Assembly: GCA_002394025.1 (NCBI GenBank)
Contig: DGSV01000060.1
Coordinates: forward strand, 1 to 9,579
Reading direction: 5' to 3'
Length of the DNA: 9,579 bases
From: Bacteroidales bacterium UBA4353
GTDB lineage: Bacteria; Bacteroidota; Bacteroidia; Bacteroidales; Paludibacteraceae
The position numbers were made by a program, and so were the translations under genes. This document shows positions 1-6,131 of this stretch, piece by piece (position 1 is the stretch's first letter; each line of letters starts with the position of its first letter). Under the pieces are notes generated by a model. The model was given only the letters and a program-made list of their open reading frames with translations, made no database searches and was not told the DNA's origin.

Positions 1-1
1 G

Positions 2-32
2 CAAAGGTACGGATTTTTTTTGAATTGACAAA
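2..32 (-). promoter_or_regulatory. Consensus Bacteroidota promoter for a gene beyond the left edge
   Basis: On the minus strand a -33 TTTG (32-29) is separated by exactly 19 bases from a -7 TACCTTTG (9-2), an exact match to the Bacteroides-type sigma-ABfr consensus TTTG-N19-21-TAnnTTTG. It begins about 30 bases after the stop of the SH3 membrane protein and points out of the window. A new transcription unit therefore probably starts just beyond the left edge, and the operon described here ends with the SH3 protein. Confidence 0.75.
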
Positions 33-62
33 ATGATATCACGATTTTTTTTCAAAATCTTA

Positions 63-812
63 TTAATGAACTTTTTCGAGATATCTTGCGCTTACGTAGA
101 GGTCTTGTCCGTTCTTTTTGATGTGTGCGAAGCCGTTTTCGAAGCCAAGGACTTCAACTACGTCACCCTTTCGGATTTTCGCACCTATTTGGTATTTGGT
201 TCCGGGACCTTTACGCGCGTTAAGAACTGCGGTGGTGCAGCGGTATTTTTCGTATTGGCTTTGTGTGACTGCTGTAGTAGTGTTGTTACTATTAGCAGAA
301 TTATCTACAGATGCATATACTATGCTGCCAATAGCTATTGCGATAGCCGCAAGCAGTGTCCAAGCGTTGTAGAATATGTAGCGGATGATCATCATAGGCA
401 CGTATGTGACGAGGTAGAAAAGTCCGAGTATGAAGTATCCGAATTCGACGAGCAGACCTATCGCGAAGAATAGGACAATGATGGCTCCTATGCCGTACCA
501 GAATCCGTGTTGTACAAATGTGATGACGATGCCTGCCGCAGCGGCTATTGCGGCAGTGATGGCTACGGCATACATCACCCAGTTGGATACGTTAGCAGCC
601 CAATTCTCCAGTGTGTCTCCGAAGTCCTCTATGGCTTCGTTAAAGCGTTGCCAGCCCGATCGTGTGTCGAAGGTACGTGAGTTGGTGAAGCGTCCCGAGC
701 GTGGGTCAAAGTCCCGTGGCAAGGTCTGAGTAGGTCGCTGACGCGGTGGGCGAGTGGGGGGGATGATGAACCGTCCGGTAGCGGGGTCGAAATTGGAAGG
801 TAGGCGTGCCAT
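63..812 (-). CDS. Membrane protein with N-terminal FDPxxGRF repeats and C-terminal SH3b domain (249 aa)
   Basis: Residues 1-57 are Pro/Arg-rich, with a repeated motif: NFDPATGRF (7-15), DFDPRSGRF (34-42) and the degenerate TFDTRSGWQRF (47-57). An amphipathic stretch follows, then probably four membrane segments at about 79-100, 104-123, 126-146 and 149-168. A Ser/Asn/Thr-rich linker leads to a bacterial SH3 domain (191-249) with the usual LNARKGPGTKYQIG, a KGDVVEVLG strand and the closing LYVSARYLEKV. Such SH3b domains often bind cell-wall peptides or proteins. With four segments both ends would lie on the same side, which would put this SH3b in the cytoplasm with the ATPase; with three it would be periplasmic. 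I cannot settle this by eye. It may tether the conjugation/Clp machinery to the inner membrane. No convincing terminator follows. Confidence 0.82.
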   Translation of the reverse strand: MARLPSNFDPATGRFIIPPTRPPRQRPTQTLPRDFDPRSGRFTNSRTFDTRSGWQRFNEAIEDFGDTLENWAANVSNWVMYAVAITAAIAAAAGIVITFVQHGFWYGIGAIIVLFFAIGLLVEFGYFILGLFYLVTYVPMMIIRYIFYNAWTLLAAIAIAIGSIVYASVDNSANSNNTTTAVTQSQYEKYRCTTAVLNARKGPGTKYQIGAKIRKGDVVEVLGFENGFAHIKKNGQDLYVSARYLEKVH

Positions 813-815
813 TTA
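810..815 (-). other. TAAATG junction with zero spacing (Clp to SH3 protein)
   Basis: The stop TAA of the Clp gene (815-813) is directly followed by the ATG of the SH3 membrane protein (812-810), with no base between. This points to translational coupling and to the membrane protein being a true member of the operon. Confidence 0.8.
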
Positions 816-3155
816 CTCTGCGGTAGGGATATTGGTAAACACTATAGTGTCGTTATTGACGGTGGCGCTGATTGGTAGTGTTTTGGTTACTATACCATTC
901 ACCATGTTGTCAATGAGTTTGTCTTTGAGGAGTGTGTTGATGGCTCTCTTGACGGGACGTGCACCATATTGCGGGTCAAAGCCTTGTGTGGCAATAAACT
1001 CTACTACGGCATCGTCTGTCGTGAGGCTGATATTTTGTTCTGCTAACTGTTTGGTGAGTTTGTTGACTTGCAGGCGTGCTATGTTATGTACGTCGTCAAG
1101 GGTGAGCGGAAGAAACATCACGATATTATCAATGCGGTTGATGAATTCCGGCGCTACACGTGTTTTGAGTTCGCTCACTGCAAGTGTTGTGGCTTGTTCG
1201 ATGCGTTCTTCGGTGGGCTCATGACCTGAAAGGCAATGCATGATATGAGCCTGACCGATATTTGATGTCATGATTACTATGGTATTGCGGAAGTCCACCA
1301 CTCGTCCCTGTCCGTCTGTCATACGTCCGTCGTCGAGCACTTGGAGCAGTGTCTCGTAGATTTTGGGATGGGCTTTTTCTATTTCGTCAAAAAGTACTAT
1401 GCTGTATGGTTTGCGTCGCACAGCTTCGGTGAGTTGTCCTCCTTGTTCATATCCTACGTATCCAGGGGGTGCTCCAAAGAGGCGCGCAGAGGAATGTTCT
1501 TGCTGATATTCGCTCATGTCGATGCGCACCATCATATCACGCGAATGGAACATGAACTGCGCGAGAGCTTTGCTCAACTCGGTCTTGCCCACACCTGTTG
1601 TGCCGAGGAAGAGGAACGAACCTATAGGTTTATGGTCATCAGAAAGTCCCATACGGTTGCGACGTATGGCATTTGCGACAACGTTAACGGCATGTTCCTG
1701 ACCTATTACTGATTCATGGAGTTCATGCTCGATGTTTTTGAGGCGCTCATGATCATCAGTGTCTGTCGTGGGGACAGGAATGCCCGTCCATTTGGTGACA
1801 ACCTCACGTATGTCATCTTCGGTGAGTGTTGTGGCTTTTCGTGCCAGACGTGCGCAGGCAGCCGCTTCATCGATGATGTCTATGGCTTTGTCGGGTAGGC
1901 GACGGTCAGGGATATAACGCAGTGAGAGTTGTACGGCAAGGTCGCTGACCTGTTGCGTTATTTCAATACCGTGGTGCTTCTCAAGACGACTCGCTATGCC
2001 TCGCAGGATGATTTTTGCCGACTCTTCGTCAGGTTCATTGACGATGATTTTCTGGAAACGTCGCTCAAAGGCTTTGTCCTTTTCTATATGCTTAGTATAT
2101 TCGTCGTTAGTCGTTGCTCCGATGAGTTTTATCTCGCCGCGCGCCATGGCGGGTTTAAGGATGTTGGCAACGGGATTATCAGCCCCGGCATTGCTTGAAA
2201 TAACGGTGTGTATCTCATCTATGAACACCACTACCTGCGGTTCGCGCCGCAGTTCCTCAAGTAGTTTCTCAATGATTTCTGTTGCGTTATTGACAGCCAT
2301 TATGCTGTTGAGATTGAGTTGATAGAGTTTTAGTGTTGACAATTCCTGTGGTACTTGTCCCATCGCTATTCGGCATGCCAGACCTTCTATGATAGCTGTT
2401 TTCCCTGTTCCGGGGTCTCCCACGAGCACGGGATTACTTTTTGTTTTGCGAGCGAGTATTTGCAGCAATCGCAGTATTTCCTCGTCACGACCTATTACCC
2501 TTTCCAACTCACCGCGGATAGCCTTGGCAAGCATATTGACTCCAAACTGCTTTAACACCGGGCAGTTGTTGACATTTGTCTGCTCCTCACTGAGTGGTGT
2601 ACCTTGGTTTTCGTTTACCGCATCCCTCGCGCGCTCATCATTCCCGGCGGTAATCTCAGTGCTATGAGCGGGTTCTGATGCAACTGTTGAGGCATGACTG
2701 TTTTGCTGAACAATTTGTTGCTCTTGTGGAATGATGGCTTGCTTGACGACTTCGGCTGTAAGTCCGTGGCGTTGAGCTATCTGGCGCATAGGTGAGGCGC
2801 TGATGAGTAGTGCCGCAATAAGGCTTCCGTGTTCATATTGACATGGAGGTATCTGATGCTCAATTTGCAGTGTGAGATTGAGGGTAGCGACGACCTCGGC
2901 GGCCATGGTTACCTGTCCGTTTGCGCTGCGAGTTATGCTATTGAATGTCGATGCCACGTCGTTGAAAAACTCAGAAGGATCGGCTCCGCATTGTGTCAAA
3001 AAGTTTTGTACTTCATCACTATGCTCTTGGGTGATAGCGATGAATAGCAGACTATTAGTGACATTCGCCAAACTCATGGACGCCGCAATCTGAGCCGCAC
3101 TACCGAGTAGCGAGTTAATGTCGTGGTTTCTGAACTGCGAAAATTCGTCGGTCAT
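813..3155 (-). CDS. Double-ring Clp/Hsp100 AAA+ ATPase, ClpA-like layout (780 aa)
   Basis: Residues 1-145 resemble a Clp N-domain (for example LLFIAITQEHSDEVQNFL), followed by a Gln/Ser/Glu-rich linker to about 200. Ring 1 has Walker A GDPGTGKT (246-253), Walker B VVFIDE (309-314), sensor IGATT and arginine fingers ERRF. Ring 2 has Walker A GTTGVGKT (518-525), pore loop GYVGY (565-569), Walker B IVLFDE (586-591) and sensor 2 GARPVKRA. No M-domain is inserted between the rings, which excludes a ClpB layout. The ring-2 region after TSNIG carries no IGF/IGL-type ClpP loop and instead reads like ClpB (PEFINRIDNIVMFLPL). The ring-1 pore motif KYRGEFEER is replaced by a shorter stretch without an aromatic residue (NNATEIIEK, about 289-297). 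It probably unfolds or remodels proteins, perhaps those tagged by the upstream enzymes. A TTG at 3182 would extend it by nine residues into the E1 gene; the ATG at 3155 is preferred. Confidence 0.94.
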   Translation of the reverse strand: MTDEFSQFRNHDINSLLGSAAQIAASMSLANVTNSLLFIAITQEHSDEVQNFLTQCGADPSEFFNDVASTFNSITRSANGQVTMAAEVVATLNLTLQIEHQIPPCQYEHGSLIAALLISASPMRQIAQRHGLTAEVVKQAIIPQEQQIVQQNSHASTVASEPAHSTEITAGNDERARDAVNENQGTPLSEEQTNVNNCPVLKQFGVNMLAKAIRGELERVIGRDEEILRLLQILARKTKSNPVLVGDPGTGKTAIIEGLACRIAMGQVPQELSTLKLYQLNLNSIMAVNNATEIIEKLLEELRREPQVVVFIDEIHTVISSNAGADNPVANILKPAMARGEIKLIGATTNDEYTKHIEKDKAFERRFQKIIVNEPDEESAKIILRGIASRLEKHHGIEITQQVSDLAVQLSLRYIPDRRLPDKAIDIIDEAAACARLARKATTLTEDDIREVVTKWTGIPVPTTDTDDHERLKNIEHELHESVIGQEHAVNVVANAIRRNRMGLSDDHKPIGSFLFLGTTGVGKTELSKALAQFMFHSRDMMVRIDMSEYQQEHSSARLFGAPPGYVGYEQGGQLTEAVRRKPYSIVLFDEIEKAHPKIYETLLQVLDDGRMTDGQGRVVDFRNTIVIMTSNIGQAHIMHCLSGHEPTEERIEQATTLAVSELKTRVAPEFINRIDNIVMFLPLTLDDVHNIARLQVNKLTKQLAEQNISLTTDDAVVEFIATQGFDPQYGARPVKRAINTLLKDKLIDNMVNGIVTKTLPISATVNNDTIVFTNIPTAE

Positions 3156-3168
3156 GATGAGTGAATGG

Positions 3169-4443
3169 TTATAAATTGTCAAGGTCTATGGTTGTGTTGA
3201 CGTTGACCTGTGCAGCTTGTTGTCCGAAGGCGTTGATAAAGCTTTCGCCGTGGTCTAAAGTAACTTTTTCACCGCATTGCGCGCAATGTTCATCTCGAGG
3301 TACGTCAACACCGTACCATCTCATGATGGTTGGCATCTGGTCTTCATTATCGAATGACCCCCAGTTGGCATAGTTGCGTTCACGGCGGTTCGCCCACATA
3401 TAATAGGGATATACGTATTCTTTTTCCAGCGATGTGATTCCTGACTGTGCTCCACGTGAAAGTTCCGTAAGAGCCAATTTGACCATCATGTTGCACATGG
3501 GTTCTATGTCAGCGCTGAGTCCCACTTGTACCATGGCGTCGGCATCCTCTGCTGAAGTGTATGCCGCTATGCGTCCGTCGTTGCGCGCCGATTGCTCATT
3601 GGTGATTTCTTCCATGGCGGCGTTGAACCAGTTGTTGCCAAGCAGACAGCAATAGCACGCGCCTCCCGGGCGGTAGATAAATACGTCGCCGCCCTCGGCA
3701 CGGGTAATGGCACGTCCGTAGATACATGGTGTCCGGGTGGATACCACGCAGCGATTAATATTAAAACGTGAGCGGTTGTTGTCCGTTGCACAGATAACGA
3801 TGTCAGCTTTAGCGACTTCTCTGATGAGCAACTCTACGTCATCATTGATGTTTACGGGATATTTATGCACCGTAGCGTATGGATTTTTGCCTTTTATGGC
3901 TTGTTCTATGACGTCTGTTTTGAGGCGTCCGAGGTCATTGACGGTGGCTGTGTGACGTGCTAAGTTATGGAGTTCCACGCGGTCGAAATCCATCAGCGAG
4001 AAGGTGCCGACACCGGCTTTGGCGAGTTCTATGCCTATCTGCGAGCCAAAACTCCCAAGGCCTATTATCAGTACCCGTTTCTGTTCGAGGATATTGAGCT
4101 CAAGAATGCCTTTGTTGCGCGAATAGAGGTCGCTCTTGGCGGGTATGATATTGGGTTCGTAGCTCAGCTCCGTTTTGCGGTAGAGCACCGTGGCTTGCCC
4201 ATTATCTGCTACGCGGACTATGATAGGGGCATCCGTGGCATTGTCGGGTTTCTTGGTGAAAAGGACTTTATGCGTGATGCCGAAACTATGCGGCAAAGGC
4301 TCAAAACGTAGGTGCACAACATTCTCGCCTTCCCATTCGTAGGCTATGCCGACGTGCTCTTGGCGCTGACAATCATTGCTGAAAGACGTTAATTCCTGTC
4401 CGTCAATGAAGAAGACAAGATTCTCGGGATTATTGTTATTCAT
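3169..4443 (-). CDS. E1-like ThiF/MoeB-fold adenylating enzyme (424 aa)
   Basis: Residues about 115-330 form the Rossmann adenylation domain of E1/ThiF/MoeB enzymes. The nucleotide loop is GLGSFGSQ (128-135), followed by MDFDRVELHNLARH (151-164) with the family's Asp152, Arg155 and Asn160, then Asp221 in CATDNNRSRFN. A zinc site is expected from CYCC (263-266) and CAQC (387-390). Candidate thioester cysteines are Cys317 in GLSADIEPMC, in the region where MoeB-like E1s vary, and Cys240 in RTPCIYG; I cannot choose between them. The first 115 or so residues are an extra domain of unknown identity, with strand-rich stretches such as ENLVFFIDG and ENVVHLRFEPL. The predicted role is ATP-dependent activation of a modifier's C-terminus and transfer to the neighbouring E2. 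A 34-residue tail after the zinc site ends in IDLDNL, resembling the start of the small protein. The start codon overlaps the upstream stop. The gene ends 13 bases before the Clp ATG. Confidence 0.9.
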   Translation of the reverse strand: MNNNNPENLVFFIDGQELTSFSNDCQRQEHVGIAYEWEGENVVHLRFEPLPHSFGITHKVLFTKKPDNATDAPIIVRVADNGQATVLYRKTELSYEPNIIPAKSDLYSRNKGILELNILEQKRVLIIGLGSFGSQIGIELAKAGVGTFSLMDFDRVELHNLARHTATVNDLGRLKTDVIEQAIKGKNPYATVHKYPVNINDDVELLIREVAKADIVICATDNNRSRFNINRCVVSTRTPCIYGRAITRAEGGDVFIYRPGGACYCCLLGNNWFNAAMEEITNEQSARNDGRIAAYTSAEDADAMVQVGLSADIEPMCNMMVKLALTELSRGAQSGITSLEKEYVYPYYMWANRRERNYANWGSFDNEDQMPTIMRWYGVDVPRDEHCAQCGEKVTLDHGESFINAFGQQAAQVNVNTTIDLDNL

Positions 4444-4445
4444 TA
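4441..4445 (-). other. TAATG stop/start overlap (small protein to E1)
   Basis: On the minus strand the stop TAA of the 61-residue gene (4445-4443) shares its last A with the ATG of the E1 gene (4443-4441). Such one-base overlaps usually give translational coupling, so the small protein and the E1 are probably made together. Confidence 0.8.
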
Positions 4446-4628
4446 GGCAAAACCTTCTGTGGACATCTGGTTAGCGATAACGCCCTCTTCGGGAATGGAT
4501 TGGTTGGCACCAACGATTTCAAACTTATTGGTAGCCTTATTCCATACCATATTTTTGTTTGAAGCGCCCTTACCTATTTGGCTGGCTTGCTCTGCCAAAT
4601 TATCAAGATTAATGTTCTCAAATGCCAT
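4443..4628 (-). CDS. Small protein of unknown family between E2 and E1 (61 aa)
   Basis: I do not recognise the family. The protein has no cysteine, no signal peptide and no membrane segment. Residues 3-20 look helical (FENINLDNLAEQASQIGK). A glycine/asparagine turn leads to a short strand-like stretch, MVWNKATNKFEIVG (27-40), and the C-terminus ends in EGFA. It is too short for a full beta-grasp (ubiquitin-like) fold and lacks a terminal Gly-Gly, but its place between E2 and E1 is where a modifier or dedicated substrate would be expected. The stop codon overlaps the E1 start by one base (TAATG), which supports real, coupled translation. The motif NLDNL recurs as DLDNL at the E1 C-terminus, and WNKATNKFEI resembles the FDPATGRFII repeat of the membrane protein at the end of the operon. 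It could be a noncanonical modifier, a conjugation target, or an adaptor for the enzymes. Confidence 0.72.
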   Translation of the reverse strand: MAFENINLDNLAEQASQIGKGASNKNMVWNKATNKFEIVGANQSIPEEGVIANQMSTEGFA

Positions 4629-4663
4629 AATTGTAGTGTTTTATATTGTTAATGATAATTGTA

Positions 4664-5107
4664 TTAGTGAGTGTCTCTTGAATGTTCTACGAGATAATAA
4701 TTCATGGGTTTTCCCGTGCGTAGGTGTGCTCGATACATCTCGATCCACATACGGCATTTGAGATATACCTTCCATAGTGACTCGTCGGGTTTCCAGAATG
4801 CGTCTTGGTAGTGACATATCTGCGTCCACCCGCGTCCGTTGGCTTGCAGGGTGTGGTTCGTTGACGAAGGTTTGTTCATCGGCTCACCGCTGCGGGTGTA
4901 AAGCATTTGCTCAACATATACGGGAGGTTTTGTTTCCGGATAGTTAGAGAGGTCGAAATAGAGTAGGTACGTGGCGCCGTCATTGGCTTGCACCGCGGCT
5001 TCCATATATGCGCTGCGAGTTCCGACATTACGGAAGCGAAACATGTTTTGGGGTAGGTAGTAGAGCAAGACTTGCTCTTCTAACGTTTTGCGTGAATTGT
5101 CAAACAT
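4664..5107 (-). CDS. E2-like ubiquitin-conjugating enzyme homologue (147 aa)
   Basis: The length matches a minimal E2 (UBC) fold of about 150 residues. Landmarks follow E2 order: a strand and loop, YLLYFDLSNYPETKPPVYV (47-65), matching the family's FPxxYPxxPP segment; His85 in NHTL, where eukaryotic E2s carry HPN; a glycine-containing turn (GRGW, 91-94); the candidate catalytic Cys98 in QICHY; and a following W-K-P (105-107) with Leu111, matching the ICLxxxxxxWxPxxxL pattern. A helix with WIEMYRAHLRTGK closes the fold. The HPN asparagine is missing (Thr-Leu follow the His), as in many bacterial E2-like proteins. The expected role is to take a modifier from the E1 as a thioester on Cys98 and pass it to a target. 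The ATG is preceded by an AT-rich leader and no Shine-Dalgarno sequence. It sits between the JAB and the 61-residue gene. Cys118 is the only other cysteine and lies in the following helix. Confidence 0.85.
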   Translation of the reverse strand: MFDNSRKTLEEQVLLYYLPQNMFRFRNVGTRSAYMEAAVQANDGATYLLYFDLSNYPETKPPVYVEQMLYTRSGEPMNKPSSTNHTLQANGRGWTQICHYQDAFWKPDESLWKVYLKCRMWIEMYRAHLRTGKPMNYYLVEHSRDTH

Positions 5108-5151
5108 ATTTTATAGATTTATTAATATTTGATGTTTCGATATTTCGGTGT

Positions 5152-6126
5152 TTACTCACTGATTATGGTCAGTTCTTTCAGCCACTCGTTATATGCTTCT
5201 TCTATTTGTTCGTCGGAGTCTGTAGCTTTCCATTCAGGAGCTTGTTGCTGCTCATCGTTGACGAAGTATAATGGTGCTTGTTGTGGAAAATTTTCGGGGA
5301 AACGTATCAGGTACTCGCCATTGTTGACATTAATCTGTATTATGCCTTCTTCGCTCATCTGTGGCACCGCATTATTGGTGTTAAAACACTGCGCGGTGGT
5401 GATCAGCATACGTCTCATCACGTCCACATTGCCGTTTCTCATGAGCCAGTAAACTTGTTTGAGTTCATTGACCTCGTTTGCTTCTTTTCGATCCACTATG
5501 CGCTGTTGCCCATGATTGGGAGTTTCGTGTTGCGGATGAATTAGAATGTTGCCCAATTCGTTGTCTATCAGTTTGCGGTATGGGCTTTCGACCTCCTTGA
5601 CGAGCCATGATGCAAATGTGTAGTGACGCATGTCATTTTCGTGGAAAGTGTAGGGGTTGATAGACGATTGTCCGTTGCTATAGTTGCCGATACACAGCAA
5701 AAGACGCCGTTGAGGTATGTTTTGAAGGCCGTGAAACATTGTTGTCGCGTCATGCCCCGAGGGTTGAGCAAGGCCCAATTGGTGGTGCGAATGCCACTCG
5801 CCGATATGTTGCAATGAATACTTATGCAGTATGGCGTACCCTACGGCATTGAGGTAGTCAATGTCTTGATTGAAGAAAGTTATCTCATGGTTGGCATGCT
5901 CGCCGGGACCTATAGCGTATAGCACTACCGGAGCACCTTGACTTGTCCAGAAACCAAAGAGCTGTCCGCCGGTTTCGATATTGGGATAGTCGAGGATGCA
6001 GCGTGAGAGGTAATCAAGCTCACTGCGGTAGATGATAGCAAGCGGCGATGCCTGTTTCTCATCAATGATATTGCTGTTGCTGTGCTCGTTGGCGGTGGCG
6101 TTACGTCGAAAATTGAATAGAGCCAT
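5152..6126 (-). CDS. JAB/JAMM-domain metalloprotease with E2-like C-terminal segment (324 aa)
   Basis: Residues about 28-175 form a JAB1/MPN/Mov34 domain, the zinc isopeptidase fold of eukaryotic deubiquitinases such as Rpn11. The active-site parts are all visible: Glu51 in NIETGGQLFG, the ligands His112 and His114 in GEWHSHH, Ser123 and Asp126 in QPSGHD. Eight residues separate His114 from Ser123, one more than the seven in Rpn11. The predicted role is to mature a ubiquitin-like modifier or cut it from targets. Residues about 215-324 form a second region. Its GEYLIRFPENFPQQAPLYF (270-288) resembles the beta-hairpin and FPxxYPxxPP segment of E2/RWD folds, but no catalytic cysteine follows, so it may be a binding module. 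The ATG has no Shine-Dalgarno sequence and lies 5 bases after the YfhO stop; a 44-base AT-rich gap leads to the E2 gene. No separate promoter box was found. The JAB call is firm; the E2-like call is tentative. Confidence 0.9.
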   Translation of the reverse strand: MALFNFRRNATANEHSNSNIIDEKQASPLAIIYRSELDYLSRCILDYPNIETGGQLFGFWTSQGAPVVLYAIGPGEHANHEITFFNQDIDYLNAVGYAILHKYSLQHIGEWHSHHQLGLAQPSGHDATTMFHGLQNIPQRRLLLCIGNYSNGQSSINPYTFHENDMRHYTFASWLVKEVESPYRKLIDNELGNILIHPQHETPNHGQQRIVDRKEANEVNELKQVYWLMRNGNVDVMRRMLITTAQCFNTNNAVPQMSEEGIIQINVNNGEYLIRFPENFPQQAPLYFVNDEQQQAPEWKATDSDEQIEEAYNEWLKELTIISE

Positions 6127-6131
6127 GATTA

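Noticed and set aside
10..62. AT-rich hairpin (GATTTT/AAAATC) after the SH3 gene as a terminator
   Set aside because: The stem is short and AU-only apart from one pair, and no U-run follows it on the minus strand.
754..1224. Plus-strand open frame of 156 codons
   Set aside because: It lies antisense to the conserved 3' end of the Clp gene and its product has no recognisable domain. Similar antisense frames across the window (for example 33-473 and 3967-4311) were rejected for the same reason.
3156..3182. TTG start extending the Clp protein by nine residues
   Set aside because: It would overlap the end of the E1 gene, and an ATG at 3155 begins a normal N-domain 13 bases after the E1 stop.
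5108..5151. Imperfect inverted repeat (CGAAATATCG) between JAB and E2
   Set aside because: The symmetry is short and imperfect in a 44-base AT-rich gap, no promoter box accompanies it, and it is what chance would give.
63..6126. CBASS (Cap2/Cap3) identity
   Set aside because: No CD-NTase or effector gene is present, and E1 and E2 are separate proteins, not the Cap2 fusion. A CD-NTase outside the window cannot be excluded, but the operon edges argue against it.
63..6126. PRTRC-type plasmid cluster (also has ThiF and JAB genes)
   Set aside because: No ParB-like gene or other PRTRC proteins are seen, and the E2 here has a clear catalytic-type cysteine region and Clp neighbours.
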